Assembly: GCA_947259105.1 (NCBI GenBank)
Contig: CAMYKU010000024.1
Location: forward strand, 1-64,000
Length of the DNA stretch: 64,000 nt
DNA from: an uncultured Alphaproteobacteria bacterium
GTDB taxonomy: Bacteria; Pseudomonadota; Alphaproteobacteria; UBA8366; JADFVY01
Direction of reading: 5' to 3'
The number at the start of each line of letters is the position of its first letter. Positions within the stretch are counted from its first letter, which is position 1. This document shows, piece after piece, positions 6,813 through 16,683 of this stretch. The position numbers and the translations under genes were made by a program. A model generated the notes under the pieces. That model worked only from the letters and a program-made list of their open reading frames with translations, searched no databases and had not been told where the DNA came from.

Positions 6813-9572
6813 TCACTCGAACCCGTAACTGAACTCCCCGTCGTCGACGCTGACGTGCACGCGCTCGACCGGCCTGCCCTCCATGGTGCGGGTCAGGAAC
6901 TCGCCGCTGATGCGCGGCAGTACGGTGTTGGTCAGGATCGCGTCGATCATGCGCCCGCCGCTTTCCAGCTCGGTGCAGCGCTCGGCTATGAGCTTCACCA
7001 CGTCCTCGTCGTAGGTGAAGGGAAGCTTGTGGTTTTCGGCGATGCGCCGCTCGATGCGGCCAAGCTGCAGCTTGGCGATCGCCGCGATCATCTCGTCGTT
7101 GAGCGGGTAATACGGGATGACCACGAGGCGTCCCAGGAGCGCCGCCGGGAAGATCTTCAGCAGCGGCTCGCGCAGGGCCTTGGCGATGCCCTCGGGCTCG
7201 GGCATCAGGTCCGGGTCCGCGCACATGTTCATGATCAGGTCGGTGCCGGCGTTGGTGGTCAGCAGGATCAGCGTGTTCTTGAAGTCGATCGCGCGGCCCT
7301 CGCCATCCTCCATCCAGCCCTTGTCGAAGACCTGGAAGAAGATCTCATGGACATCGGGATGGGCCTTCTCGACCTCGTCCAGGAGCACGACGCTGTAGGG
7401 CCGGCGCCGGACCGCCTCGGTCAGCACGCCGCCCTCTCCATAGCCGACATAGCCGGGCGGCGCACCCTTCAGGGTCGAGACCGTGTGTGCCTCCTGGAAC
7501 TCGCTCATATTGATCGTGATGACGTTCTGCTCGCCCCCATAGAGCGCTTCGGCCAGCGCCAGCGCGGTCTCGGTCTTGCCGACGCCCGAGCTGCCGGCCA
7601 GCATGAAGACGCCGATCGGCTTGTTCGGGTTGTCCAGACTGGCGCGCGAGGTCTGGATGCGCTTGGCGATTATGTCGAGCGCATGGCGCTGGCCGATGAT
7701 GCGCTGCTCCAGGGTGTCGGCCAGGTGCAGCACCGTCTCGATCTCGTTCTTGACCATGCGGCCGACCGGGATGCCGGTCCAGTCGCCGACCACAGAGGCG
7801 ACCGCCTGATGGTCGACGCTGGGCAGGATCAGCGGCTGCTCCCCCTGGAGGTCGGCGAGCTCAGCCTGCAGCCCCTTGAGCTGCTTGAGCAGGTCCTTGC
7901 GCTCGGCTTCGGACAGCTCGCCCTCGGGCGCGGCCTCGGCACCGGTCTCGACGGCGACGGTCTCGGCGGCCTCGTCGGCCGCGGTTTCCAGTTCGCTTGC
8001 GGTGCCCTCGACCTTGCCGGTATGGCCGCGCAACCTGGCGCGGAGGTCGAGGATCTGCTCGACCAGCGCCCTCTCCTGCTCCCAGCGCTCCTCCAGGACC
8101 TTCAGGCGGTCCTGCTCGGTCGCCAGCTTCTCGTTCGCCTCGGCCTCGCGCGCCTTGGTCTCGATGCCGACCGCCTTCTCGCGGCCGATGATCTCCAGCT
8201 CGGTCTCGAGCGCCTCGATCCGCCGGCGGCTGTCATCGACTTCGGCCGGAACGGCGTGCTGGCTGATCGCGACCCGCGCGCTCGCCGTATCCAGCAGGCT
8301 GATCGACTTGTCAGGCAACTGGCGGGCCGGGATGTAGCGGTGCGAAAGCTTGACCGCGGCTTCCAGCGCCTCGTCGAGGATCTGCACGCGGTGGTGCTGC
8401 TCCATGGTGGACGCGATGCCGCGCATCATCAGGATGGCCTTCTCCTCGCTGGGCTCGTCGACCAGGATCGACTGGAACCGGCGGGTCAGCGCGGGGTCCT
8501 TCTCGATGTGCTTCTTGTATTCGGCCCAGGTCGTGGCGGCGACGGTGCGCAGCGTGCCGCGCGCCAGCGCGGGCTTGAGAAGATTGGCTGCGTCGCCGGT
8601 CCCGGCCGCGCCGCCGGCCCCGACCAGGGTGTGAGCCTCGTCGATGAACAGGATGATCGGCTTCTCCGAGGACTGAACCTCCTCGATCACCTGGCGCAGG
8701 CGGTTCTCGAACTCGCCCTTCATGCTGGCGCCGGCCTGCAACAGGCCCACGTCGAGCGCGCGCAGGGTGACGTCCTGGAGCGGCGGCGGCACGTCGTTCG
8801 AGGCGATGCGGAGCGCAAAGCCCTCCACCACAGCCGTCTTGCCGACGCCCGCCTCGCCGGTCAGGATCGGGTTGTTCTGCCGGCGTCGCATCAGGATGTC
8901 GACGATCTGCCGGATCTCCTCGTCGCGGCCGACGACGGGATCGATCTCGCCCTTGCGGGCCTTTTCGGTGAGGTCGACCGAGAATTGGCGCAGCGCCTCC
9001 TGCTTGCCCATCTGCGATGGCGCCATGGCCCCGCTCGCCTCGCCGGGGACGGCGCCGCCACCGACCTGGAATCCATCGGACGCCGCCAGCGCGTCTTCGG
9101 GCGAGCCGCCGACGACCTCGTCGAACTGCTCGCCCAATGTCTCGAGCTTGACCTTCTCGAACTCGCGCGAGATCGACAGCAGGGCGTTGCGCAAGCCGGG
9201 TGTCTTGAGAACGCCGAACACGAGATAGCCGGTGCGGACCTGCGGCTCGCCAAACATGAGGGTGGCATAGACCCAACCACGCTCGACCGCCTCCTCGACA
9301 TGGGCCGAGAGATCCGAGATCGAGGTCGACCCGCGCGGCAGCCGATCGAGCGCCTCGGTGAAGTCCTGCGCCAGCCGCGAGGGGTTCAGGTTGAACTGCT
9401 TGATAATGCGGTGTAGGTCGGAATCCTGCAGCTGCAGAATCTGATGCAACCAGTGCACCAGCTCGACGTACGGATTACCGCGCATCTTGCAAAAGACGGT
9501 TGCGCTTTCGATCGCCTTGTAGCCGACCGGGTTCAGCTTACCGAAGAGAGCAACTCGACTGATTTCCGACAT
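6813..9572 (-). CDS. clpV: T6SS AAA+ ATPase ClpV (TssH)
   Basis: ClpV disassembles contracted TssB/TssC sheath. The 919-residue chain has a Clp N-domain (1-160), a first AAA+ module with Walker A GEAGVGKT (239-246) and Walker B ILFIDEAH (307-314), a middle coiled-coil region (about 440-580), and a second module with Walker A GSSGVGKT (660-667) followed by SVVLLDEVEKAH. The linker between the N-domain and D1 (about 155-195) is Gly/Ala-rich. The start overlaps tssG by 40 nt, so translation is probably coupled. The complementary strand carries a 917-codon open frame, which is a shadow. Confidence 0.97.
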   Translation of the reverse strand: MSEISRVALFGKLNPVGYKAIESATVFCKMRGNPYVELVHWLHQILQLQDSDLHRIIKQFNLNPSRLAQDFTEALDRLPRGSTSISDLSAHVEEAVERGWVYATLMFGEPQVRTGYLVFGVLKTPGLRNALLSISREFEKVKLETLGEQFDEVVGGSPEDALAASDGFQVGGGAVPGEASGAMAPSQMGKQEALRQFSVDLTEKARKGEIDPVVGRDEEIRQIVDILMRRRQNNPILTGEAGVGKTAVVEGFALRIASNDVPPPLQDVTLRALDVGLLQAGASMKGEFENRLRQVIEEVQSSEKPIILFIDEAHTLVGAGGAAGTGDAANLLKPALARGTLRTVAATTWAEYKKHIEKDPALTRRFQSILVDEPSEEKAILMMRGIASTMEQHHRVQILDEALEAAVKLSHRYIPARQLPDKSISLLDTASARVAISQHAVPAEVDDSRRRIEALETELEIIGREKAVGIETKAREAEANEKLATEQDRLKVLEERWEQERALVEQILDLRARLRGHTGKVEGTASELETAADEAAETVAVETGAEAAPEGELSEAERKDLLKQLKGLQAELADLQGEQPLILPSVDHQAVASVVGDWTGIPVGRMVKNEIETVLHLADTLEQRIIGQRHALDIIAKRIQTSRASLDNPNKPIGVFMLAGSSGVGKTETALALAEALYGGEQNVITINMSEFQEAHTVSTLKGAPPGYVGYGEGGVLTEAVRRRPYSVVLLDEVEKAHPDVHEIFFQVFDKGWMEDGEGRAIDFKNTLILLTTNAGTDLIMNMCADPDLMPEPEGIAKALREPLLKIFPAALLGRLVVIPYYPLNDEMIAAIAKLQLGRIERRIAENHKLPFTYDEDVVKLIAERCTELESGGRMIDAILTNTVLPRISGEFLTRTMEGRPVERVHVSVDDGEFSYGFE

Positions 9573-10663
9573 TTCTCGTCTCCAGTTTTTCTTGTTTCTC
9601 GCCGTGGCTCCGCATCCGTCCGAAGCGGCTTTCGCGTCTCATACGCCAAGGCGTCGAGGATCAGGTCGTCGGCGTCCGTCGCCGCGCGACGGCTGCCCAG
9701 CCAGGTCGTCCAGCCGAGCCTGCCGCTCACCCCGAGCCTCGTCCGCGGCACATCGTCCCGCTTGAGGATCAGGTTGACGTCCCAGGCCAGCTCGTCGCCC
9801 ACATAGTTGTGGACGATCGCCAGGAGCTTGCCGAAACTGTCACTGCCCGGCAACAGGCGCTGAAAACCGGCAAAATCCATCGGGCCCAACACGAGGCGGA
9901 ATTTGTGCTGGCAGCCCCAGACCTGGCCGCCGGCGATTGCGTTGACCCCGAGCGTCCCGGTTTCCGGGGAGCGGCCAAGCCGGCAGCAATCGTCCTTCGG
10001 CAGTTGCAGCCAGGCGCCGACAAACTCGGCGATGCGGACCGGGAGCTTGAAGAAATCCGCGATCATGGCGCGCAGGCCTTCGGGATGCCGGGTCTCGCAG
10101 GCCAGGAAGCCGGCATAATACAGCTTGGCCACATCCGGCATTTCGTCGCGATCATGCAGGGCCGGCATCCCGATTCCGCAGAGGGCCCCCAGCTGATCGC
10201 CGAACCAGTCCGCCTCCGGCCGGTCGAAACTTACCGTAGGCCGGGCATTCGCCCAGGCGCGATAGAACAGCGACAGCATCCGATGATGGAAGACGTCCAG
10301 GAACCGGGAAAAGGTCGGATCATGGGCATTCCGCAGTCGATCGTAGGCGTATTCGGTCAAATGGATCGGCAACGGTCCGTTGGGCCCCGACAGACCGAAG
10401 AAGTAACCCGCGAGCCTTGACGGGTGTCCGTCCTTGCCCGGCCGAAACGATGACAGGGAAGACGGCGCAAAGGCCAGCGTGGCATCCTGCGCCAGACGCA
10501 CCGGCTCGTCGATCGGTCGGGCCGACCGGCCAACGCGCGGCTTGTCACGATAGGCGCATTCCAGACGTCGCACCGCCTCGAAGAAGTCGAACCTGTATGG
10601 CTCCTGCTCGAGAGCGCGGCATAACGTCAGAGCGCGTGTCTCTGCCCGATCCTGGTCGGCCAT
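9533..10663 (-). CDS. tssG: T6SS baseplate protein TssG
   Basis: TssG (ImpH/VasB) is a baseplate wedge subunit that binds TssF. The 376-residue protein shows PYRFDFFEAVRRLE near the N-terminus, then SSLSSFRP, YFFGLSGPNGPLPIHLTEYA and DVFHHRMLSLFYRAWA, all family hallmarks in order. The C-terminal tail (KPLRTDAEPRRETRKT) is basic and low complexity and overlaps clpV. It overlaps tssF by 37 nt at its 5' end. Confidence 0.95.
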   Translation of the reverse strand: MADQDRAETRALTLCRALEQEPYRFDFFEAVRRLECAYRDKPRVGRSARPIDEPVRLAQDATLAFAPSSLSSFRPGKDGHPSRLAGYFFGLSGPNGPLPIHLTEYAYDRLRNAHDPTFSRFLDVFHHRMLSLFYRAWANARPTVSFDRPEADWFGDQLGALCGIGMPALHDRDEMPDVAKLYYAGFLACETRHPEGLRAMIADFFKLPVRIAEFVGAWLQLPKDDCCRLGRSPETGTLGVNAIAGGQVWGCQHKFRLVLGPMDFAGFQRLLPGSDSFGKLLAIVHNYVGDELAWDVNLILKRDDVPRTRLGVSGRLGWTTWLGSRRAATDADDLILDALAYETRKPLRTDAEPRRETRKTGDEKCRKSVELLSSVS

Positions 10664-12507
10664 CGTATTATTTTACCACGTTCCGTCGTCCGCAGAACCG
10701 TCTCCGTGAACGAATTGATTGATGCATATTTCGCGAAAAAACGCTCGAGCACACTGGCGAGCAGGAACACGCCGATGCCTTCGAAGGCCTGTTCATCCAT
10801 GGTCAAAACCACCTCCAGACCGCGCCCGAACGCGACCGGACCGAATCCCCTCACGCGCCGGTTGACTGCGCGGCTGGAAATCGAGACCACGCCGTCGATT
10901 TGTTTCCTGGTCGAGGGATCGTCGGGGTCGCCGTAAAGCGACAGCACCTGTCTGAGCGCCGCCGCACCCTTGCCATCGCCGCCATCGATCAGCGTTGCAT
11001 AGTTGAGCGAGAGGTGGCTGATCAACCGCCAGGCAGTCTCGCGCTGGGCCGAGGATGGCCGCGGCCGCGTCGGCCCTGCCAGGCAGCGCGCCGCGACGAC
11101 CGGCGCGCCCGACTCCAGCGTGAAGTCGGTCTTGCTGCCGCCGACCGGCATGTGCAGCGGCAGGTCGCGGTTGGTGCACAGGGTGACGAGTGCCATCTGA
11201 CGCAGATCGCTGGTGTATGGCGCCTCGTTGCCGTCGACCAACGAGATGAATACCTCGCTGCCGATATAGCTGGAACGGGGCCCGAACTCGCGCTGGCGCG
11301 ACGATAGCCTGCGCTGCTCGCGGTGCAGCGTGTAGTAAGCCCTGTGCTCTCGGAAGTCGCGCTGATCGCTCGCTCCGTAGAACGGCAGAAATTCTTGCTT
11401 CTGGTTGCTACTGGTGCCGAATCCCGCGGCGGAAACCACGCTGTGCACCTCGAAGTCGAGAGGCCGGCTGCGGTCCGGGACCACGTGGTACTCGCTGGCA
11501 TTGTCGGCGAGGTGAATACGGTCCGCGCGTTTCTCGAACAAATTGATGGCCGGCGTGCAGAACAGCGAAAAATGCGAAGAATCGAGGGCATCTTCAAGTG
11601 CCGGATTAACTGCATCGAGAAGAACAATCACGTCGACCTCGTCCGCGCCACACCGGCGAAGGCCGGCATTGAGGCCGCCGAGCTCGACGAGCAGAAAGCG
11701 TTCCGGGAATGCGAAGTATTCCTGCAGGTGCCGGTAGCCGTCAAATGAACGCGGGCCACGCGGGAGCAACGCCTCGTCCGCACCGAACCCGAGCGGCCGA
11801 ATCTCCGATTTTGGTAGCGTTTCGCGCCACGGCGCGTCTTTGCCCTTGGTCGGCTGGATGACGATTCCGACCGAATTGGCGGCCAGTTGTTCGTAAACAT
11901 ACGTCGGCAGCTTGTCGGCACCGCGAAGGCAGATGGCCAGGCGATCGAGTGCGAGTTTGTCGACGGTTAGCCCGGCCGTTGTCCTGAGCCGCCAGCGGAT
12001 ACCGGCCTTCACGCCGCCAAGGTTCGGCACACCCAGAGCAGCGACCGCTGCGGTCGAGGCGAGGTAGCCGGCCTCGGCGATCTCCAGCGGCCACAACGTC
12101 ACATCATGAGCAGTGCGATACTCGCAAGGGGTTTGCACGTCCTTGCCCATGCGGCTGCGCAGCACGCTGCCGTGCGGCACGGTAAAACCATCGGCCAGGC
12201 TGCCCTCGGTTAGATCCGGCTGCAACTGGACCATGGCCATCGACGGGATGGGGGCCAGGTAGTGCGGATAAACCATCTCGAGGAGGTGCTGGGTGAACCG
12301 CGGATACTCCGCGTCGACCTTCAGCTGCACCCGTGCGGCCATGTAGCCGAAACCCTCCATCAGACGTTCGACATAGGGGTCCGCACAGTCCAGACCCTCC
12401 AGTCCGAGCCGGCCGGCAATCTTCGGGTATTCCGCAGCGAACTCCGCAAACATTTCACGGATATGTTGCAATTCAAGGTTGTAGTAATTAAGCAGGCGGG
12501 GATCCAT
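10627..12507 (-). CDS. tssF: T6SS baseplate protein TssF
   Basis: TssF (ImpG/VasA) is the large wedge subunit of the baseplate. It is 626 residues and begins MDPRLLNYYNLELQHIREM, followed by FAAEYPKIAGRLGLEG, DPYVERLMEGFGYMAARVQ and LEMVYPHYLAPIPSMA, the diagnostic N-terminus. The C-terminal FGRGLEVVLTMDEQAFEG and FLLASVLERFFAKY match the family end. Its ATG overlaps the tssE stop by one base, which points to translational coupling. Confidence 0.97.
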   Translation of the reverse strand: MDPRLLNYYNLELQHIREMFAEFAAEYPKIAGRLGLEGLDCADPYVERLMEGFGYMAARVQLKVDAEYPRFTQHLLEMVYPHYLAPIPSMAMVQLQPDLTEGSLADGFTVPHGSVLRSRMGKDVQTPCEYRTAHDVTLWPLEIAEAGYLASTAAVAALGVPNLGGVKAGIRWRLRTTAGLTVDKLALDRLAICLRGADKLPTYVYEQLAANSVGIVIQPTKGKDAPWRETLPKSEIRPLGFGADEALLPRGPRSFDGYRHLQEYFAFPERFLLVELGGLNAGLRRCGADEVDVIVLLDAVNPALEDALDSSHFSLFCTPAINLFEKRADRIHLADNASEYHVVPDRSRPLDFEVHSVVSAAGFGTSSNQKQEFLPFYGASDQRDFREHRAYYTLHREQRRLSSRQREFGPRSSYIGSEVFISLVDGNEAPYTSDLRQMALVTLCTNRDLPLHMPVGGSKTDFTLESGAPVVAARCLAGPTRPRPSSAQRETAWRLISHLSLNYATLIDGGDGKGAAALRQVLSLYGDPDDPSTRKQIDGVVSISSRAVNRRVRGFGPVAFGRGLEVVLTMDEQAFEGIGVFLLASVLERFFAKYASINSFTETVLRTTERGKIIRWPTRIGQRHAL

Positions 12508-13022
12508 CAGGCCGATCCTGCTGACCCGCGGTCCATTACGCTGAAGCTGCCGGACTCGAGGTCGAGCTCGGTTCGCAGGAACAGGCGCAGCGGCACCGGC
12601 TGGGCCCAGAGATCACCCTCGATCTCGAAGGCCAAGGCGTTCCGATTCATCTGACCCTCAGACAGGATCGCGCGAACTTTGAGTGAGTTGCGCAGGATGC
12701 GCGGTTCGAAGTCGAGGATCGCCTGGCGCAATGCGCGTTCGATTCTGTCCACATCGACTCCGGAGGCGCTGACGCCGGTAAGGTCGGGCAGGCCGTAATT
12801 GATCACGGAATGGGCGACCAGCGGGTAGTCTTCGAAATCCTCCAGCGACGCCAGGTTTCCACAGTTGAGCAGCCAGCCGAGATCCCGCAGCACGCTTTCA
12901 CGCAACCGGCGCATCGACAGCACGCGCTTGTCGGCGGATTCTCTTTGTTTGTCGGGCTCGTTGTCGGTCAGACGATCGAGCAGCGAAGGCTGCAGACGCT
13001 CCTTTGGCGTGAGCTCAGCCAT
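12507..13022 (-). CDS. tssE: T6SS baseplate protein TssE (gp25-like)
   Basis: A 171-residue homologue of phage T4 gp25, which starts sheath polymerisation on the baseplate. Visible signatures are QPSLLDRLTDNEP near the start, LRDLGWLLNCGNLASLEDFEDYPLVAHSVINYGLPDLTG, and RIERALRQAILDFEPRI, which carries the conserved gp25 'EPR' motif. Its start overlaps the end of tagJ by 8 nt. Confidence 0.95.
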   Translation of the reverse strand: MAELTPKERLQPSLLDRLTDNEPDKQRESADKRVLSMRRLRESVLRDLGWLLNCGNLASLEDFEDYPLVAHSVINYGLPDLTGVSASGVDVDRIERALRQAILDFEPRILRNSLKVRAILSEGQMNRNALAFEIEGDLWAQPVPLRLFLRTELDLESGSFSVMDRGSAGSA

Positions 13023-13854
13023 CCGGCGCCTCCGCTGCCGCCTCGGCGAGCTCCGGCGCCGCCGACGTATGCAGTGAAATCTCCCTGATCTCCATCAGCG
13101 GATATTCGGCGGTCTCCGTCGCCAGCATCCGCTGACCCAATCCCACGAAAAGATCCGGGCTGCGCTCCAGCCACTCGGTGCGCCGGCACATGCGGATCTG
13201 TGTGCTCTCATCCGTCTCCGATCCGGGGTACCGGGTCGGGATCAGGCCGACCGCACCGCCTCCATTGGCCCAGGTAAACTCGGCCGGGATCCAGACCAGA
13301 TCGCGCAAGTCGACCGGCTCCTCGATACGGAGCGACTTTATGAGGTGGAACGGCACCCAGTAATATGCTCCGTTGACCACCGCTTCGAGGATCGGTCCGA
13401 GCCGGGGGTCGGCGTCCGCGATCCATTCGAAGGGCTGTCCATCAATCACACCCGACGCCGCGGGGGCCAGATCGAAGGCTTCGTCCCGCAGCGGCTTCGC
13501 CGCCGCATCGTCGCCTTCCGCCATCAGGCGCAACGCTTCGATCAGCAGGGCGACCCAGCGCTCAGGCTTACCGAAGACCAGCGGCGTGCCCCTGCCGGCG
13601 AAGATCGACTGGCGCAACACTTCGCAGCGTAGCGCCTCCCGGTAGGTCTGCACCATGGCCAGGGTACCGGCATCGAGCTCCCCGGCGACCTTCAATTGCG
13701 TAAAGGCACGATCCCACTGACCGAGGACGGCCAGAAGCTGGAACAGGAAGACCCGATACTTCGCGTTGGACGGGTCCTTACGCACCTGCTCCTGCAACCG
13801 CGCCAACGATTCCTCGGGGCTACCCTCCCGCAGGCTCTGCTCTGCCAACAACAT
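13015..13854 (-). CDS. tagJ: T6SS accessory protein TagJ (ImpE)
   Basis: TagJ binds TssB and modulates ClpV recruitment in some systems. The start is taken at ATG 13854 because GGAG lies 8 nt upstream and the chain then opens MLLAEQSLREGSPEESLARLQEQVRKDPSNAKYRVFLFQLL, a TPR-like start typical of ImpE; the frame extends to 13953 without family similarity. This gives 279 residues. Later segments FEWIADADPRLGPILEAVVNGAYYWVPF and LRDLVWIPAEFTW are typical. It precedes tssE in the operon. Confidence 0.92.
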   Translation of the reverse strand: MLLAEQSLREGSPEESLARLQEQVRKDPSNAKYRVFLFQLLAVLGQWDRAFTQLKVAGELDAGTLAMVQTYREALRCEVLRQSIFAGRGTPLVFGKPERWVALLIEALRLMAEGDDAAAKPLRDEAFDLAPAASGVIDGQPFEWIADADPRLGPILEAVVNGAYYWVPFHLIKSLRIEEPVDLRDLVWIPAEFTWANGGGAVGLIPTRYPGSETDESTQIRMCRRTEWLERSPDLFVGLGQRMLATETAEYPLMEIREISLHTSAAPELAEAAAEAPDG

Positions 13855-13905
13855 GGCGTTTACTCCGCGATACGTGCTTGGACGAGGCGGGCAACCACCA
13901 CCGGC

Positions 13906-13936
13906 GGGCAAAGGCGCCGGCGACGTCCCTTTGCCC
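13906..13936 (-). promoter_or_regulatory. Hairpin between hcp and tagJ
   Basis: GGGCAAAGG (13906-13914) pairs perfectly with CCTTTGCCC (13928-13936) around a 13-nt loop. No T-run follows on the transcribed strand. It could be a partial attenuator or an RNA-stabilising stem that sets high hcp expression relative to the genes downstream. Confidence 0.4.
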
Positions 13937-14038
13937 ACGACCCGGCAACCCACGGAGAAGGCAGGAAGGCAACAGTCCTCCCGACGGATTCCGGCTGCCT
14001 GTCCGACCCGCTCCCCGTCTGCCGCGGCGGCAGGGTGC

Positions 14039-14524
14039 CTATCCGATTTCCTTGTTGGCCGCGATATCCCAACCCATCTTGATCGGCGCGTCTCCCGACC
14101 CGTCCGGCTTCTGCGGCGTGTAGTCCACGGAGACCTTGGCGAAGTTCAGGGTGACGTTCTCGGTCAGACGATCTTCACCACCGCTGCCACCGGTCGAGAT
14201 GGAACTGACGATCACATCCTCCATCTTGACTTTGACATATTCCAGGGCCGTCTCGCCCGCCTTGCGAACGGTCAACAGCGCCTCTGGATAATGCTTGCCG
14301 TTGCAGCACATCTTCATCAGGACCGGAGACGACCTGTCCACCCACTTGGTCAGCGAGATATCCTGCACATTCACTTTGCCGGCACCGCCGCCGGTGCCGT
14401 AATGAGTCGAGCCGCTCTGCGACAGGCCCCAGCTCCAGGATAGCACATCGATCTCGTCCTTGTGCTTATCGTCCGGCGACTCCCCTTTGATATCGCCAAT
14501 CTTTACAAACATATCGACAGCCAT
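14039..14524 (-). CDS. hcp: T6SS tube protein Hcp (TssD)
   Basis: Hcp hexamers form the inner tube that is fired out of the cell. The ATG at 14524 is preceded by AAGGGAG and gives 161 residues; the open frame extends to 14575. It opens MAVDMFVKIGDIKGES and shows DEIDVLSWSWGLSQSG, VNVQDISLTKWVDRSSPVLM, KAGETALEYVKVKMEDV and LNFAKVSVDYTPQ, all standard Hcp1-type signatures. No extra domain is attached. Confidence 0.97.
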   Translation of the reverse strand: MAVDMFVKIGDIKGESPDDKHKDEIDVLSWSWGLSQSGSTHYGTGGGAGKVNVQDISLTKWVDRSSPVLMKMCCNGKHYPEALLTVRKAGETALEYVKVKMEDVIVSSISTGGSGGEDRLTENVTLNFAKVSVDYTPQKPDGSGDAPIKMGWDIAANKEIG

Positions 14525-14657
14525 TGGTCTGCACTCCCTTTCTGATTCTGAGTTGTCTGACTTCCAAACGAGCAATCTCCCTCGCCCGAAGCCCGGTAAT
14601 CGCCTCTACTATCCCGGTCCACCCAGTCAGCCCAGTCCGAGCCTCGCTTGGACGTCG

Positions 14658-16154
14658 TCAGGCCGCCTTCGCCGAAGGCAGCTTCGAGACGAGGCGCAGT
14701 GACACGGTCAGGCCCTCCAACTGGTAATGCGGCCTCAGGAAGAACTTGGAGGTGTAATAGCCCGGATTGCCCTCCACCTCTTCGACGGTGACTTCGGCCG
14801 CCGCCAGTGGCCGCGACGCCTTCGTCTCCTCGCTCGAATGCGCCGGGTCTCCATCGACGTACTGCATGATCCAGTCGTTCAACCACCGCTCCATGTCGTT
14901 CCGCTCCTTGAAGGAACCGATCTTGTCGCGGACGATGCACTTCAGGTAGTGGGCGAAGCGGCAGGTCGCGAACAGATAGGGCAGTCGGGCCGCCAGGTTG
15001 GCATTCGCCGTGGCGTCCGGGTCGTCGTACTCCGCCGGCTTGTGCAGTGACTGCGCACCGATGAACGCGGCGAAATCCGAGTTCTTCTTGTGAATGAGCG
15101 GCATGAAGCCATTCTTGGCCAGCTCCGCCTCCCGCCGGTCGCTGATCGCGATCTCGGTCGGGCACTTCATGTCGACGCCGCCATCATCGGTCGGGAAGGT
15201 ATGCGTGGGCAGCCCTTCGACGGCGCCGCCCGATTCAATGCCACGGATCCTTGAGCACCAACCATAGAGCTTGAACGACTTGTTGATATTGATCGCCATG
15301 GCGTAGGCCGCATTGGCCCAGGTATATTTGCCATGGTCCGCGCTCCCGGTGTCCTCTTCGAAGTCGAACTCCTCCACCGGATCCGTCTTGGATCCGTAAG
15401 GCAGGCGGGCAAGGAATCTCGGCATGGCCAGGCCAATGTAACGGGAGTCCTCCGACTCGCGCAGCGAGCGCCAGGATGCATATTCCGGCGTCTGAAAAAT
15501 CTTGGTCAGATCGCGCGGATTGGCCAGCTCGCCCCATGAGTCCATCTGCATGAGCTTGGGGTCGGCCCCGGTGATGAAAGGCGTGTGCGACGCCGAACAG
15601 ACCTGGGCTATCTCGTTCAGGAACTCGACATCCGGCGGACTGTGGTCGAAATGATAATCGCCGACCAGGCAACCATATGGCTCGCCTCCGAACTGCCCGT
15701 ATTCCTCCTCGTAGACGCGCTTGAATATCGGGCTCTGATCCCACGCGACGCCCTTGTATTTCTTCAGCGTCTTGTGCAGATCTTTCTTTGAGATGTTGAA
15801 GACCTTGATCTTCAACATCTCGTCTGTTTCGGTGTTGTTCACCAAATGGTGCAAGCCGCGCCATGCCGCTTCGACTTCCTGGAAGTCCTCATGATGCATG
15901 ATCAAATTGATCTGCTCGCTGAGCTTTTTGTCGATCTCGGCGACGATCGCCTCGATCGTGAGCACCACGTCACTCGAAACCAACGCGGTGTCGGCAAGCA
16001 CATATTCGGCGAGCGTATGGACGGCGGTCTCTACCGCCTCCTTGGTGCGGTCGGACTTCGGCTTGAACTCCTTCGTCAACAGCGCGCCGAAATCATCAGC
16101 ACTGATTGTTTCGACTTCGGCTTGTTCTTCAGTCTTTGTATCAACGTCAGCCAT
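14658..16154 (-). CDS. tssC: T6SS contractile sheath large subunit TssC
   Basis: 498 residues, the expected size for TssC (VipB/ImpC). Signatures include HHEDFQEVEAAWRGLHHLV, KKYKGVAWDQSPIFKRVYEEEYG, EPYGCLVGDYHFDHSP, YIGLAMPRFLARLPYG, EFDFEEDT, NGFMPLIHKKNSDFAAFIGAQS and the C-terminal KFFLRPHYQLEGLTVSLRLVS. It overlaps tssB by 8 nt. It is the canonical partner of TssB and is distinct from the fused sheath-like protein at 1687. Confidence 0.97.
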   Translation of the reverse strand: MADVDTKTEEQAEVETISADDFGALLTKEFKPKSDRTKEAVETAVHTLAEYVLADTALVSSDVVLTIEAIVAEIDKKLSEQINLIMHHEDFQEVEAAWRGLHHLVNNTETDEMLKIKVFNISKKDLHKTLKKYKGVAWDQSPIFKRVYEEEYGQFGGEPYGCLVGDYHFDHSPPDVEFLNEIAQVCSASHTPFITGADPKLMQMDSWGELANPRDLTKIFQTPEYASWRSLRESEDSRYIGLAMPRFLARLPYGSKTDPVEEFDFEEDTGSADHGKYTWANAAYAMAININKSFKLYGWCSRIRGIESGGAVEGLPTHTFPTDDGGVDMKCPTEIAISDRREAELAKNGFMPLIHKKNSDFAAFIGAQSLHKPAEYDDPDATANANLAARLPYLFATCRFAHYLKCIVRDKIGSFKERNDMERWLNDWIMQYVDGDPAHSSEETKASRPLAAAEVTVEEVEGNPGYYTSKFFLRPHYQLEGLTVSLRLVSKLPSAKAA

Positions 16155-16683
16155 TGGATCCCTCCTCCGATGCCTCTGCCGTCTCTTCGTCCGGTTTCGG
16201 CGCAGAGGCGAGAGACTGCAACAGGGCGGGGTCCTGCATCACCTTGGCGATCAGTTCCTCCGCACCCGTCTTGCCATCCATGTAGGTAACAAGGTTCGAG
16301 AGCTGGTTGCGCGCATCGAGCAACTTACGCAGCGCCCCGACCTTGCTTGCGACCGCGGCGGGTGAAAAATCGTCTATGCTCTCGAAGGTGATGTCCACGC
16401 TCACATTGCCGTCTCCGGTAAGCGTGTTGGGGACCTGGAAGGCCGCCCTCGGCTTCATTGCCTTCAGCCGGTCATTGAAATTGTCAACGTCGACCTCGAG
16501 GAACTTGCGGTCCGCGACGGCCGGCAGTGGTTCCTCCGGTTTCCCGGAAAGGTCCGCCAGCACTCCCATCACGAACGGCAGCTGGACTTTCTTCTCCGCT
16601 CCATAGAGCTCGACATCATATTCGATCTGGACACGCGGAGCTCGATTCCGCGCTATGAATTTCTGGGCGCTTGTCTTCGCCAT
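16147..16683 (-). CDS. tssB: T6SS contractile sheath small subunit TssB
   Basis: 178 residues, usual for TssB (VipA). It opens MAKTSAQKFIARNRAPRVQI, then shows KVQLPFVMGVLADLSG, RKFLEVDVDNFNDRLKAMKPR and FESIDDFSPAAVASKVGALRKLLDARNQLSNL. The acidic, Ser-rich tail (DEETAEASEEGSNG) follows the region that binds ClpV or TagJ in related systems. Its end overlaps tssC. Confidence 0.97.
   Translation of the reverse strand: MAKTSAQKFIARNRAPRVQIEYDVELYGAEKKVQLPFVMGVLADLSGKPEEPLPAVADRKFLEVDVDNFNDRLKAMKPRAAFQVPNTLTGDGNVSVDITFESIDDFSPAAVASKVGALRKLLDARNQLSNLVTYMDGKTGAEELIAKVMQDPALLQSLASAPKPDEETAEASEEGSNG

Noticed and set aside
6663..9416. 917-codon plus-strand open frame opposite clpV
   Set aside because: Complement of a certain ClpV; no domain pattern of its own.
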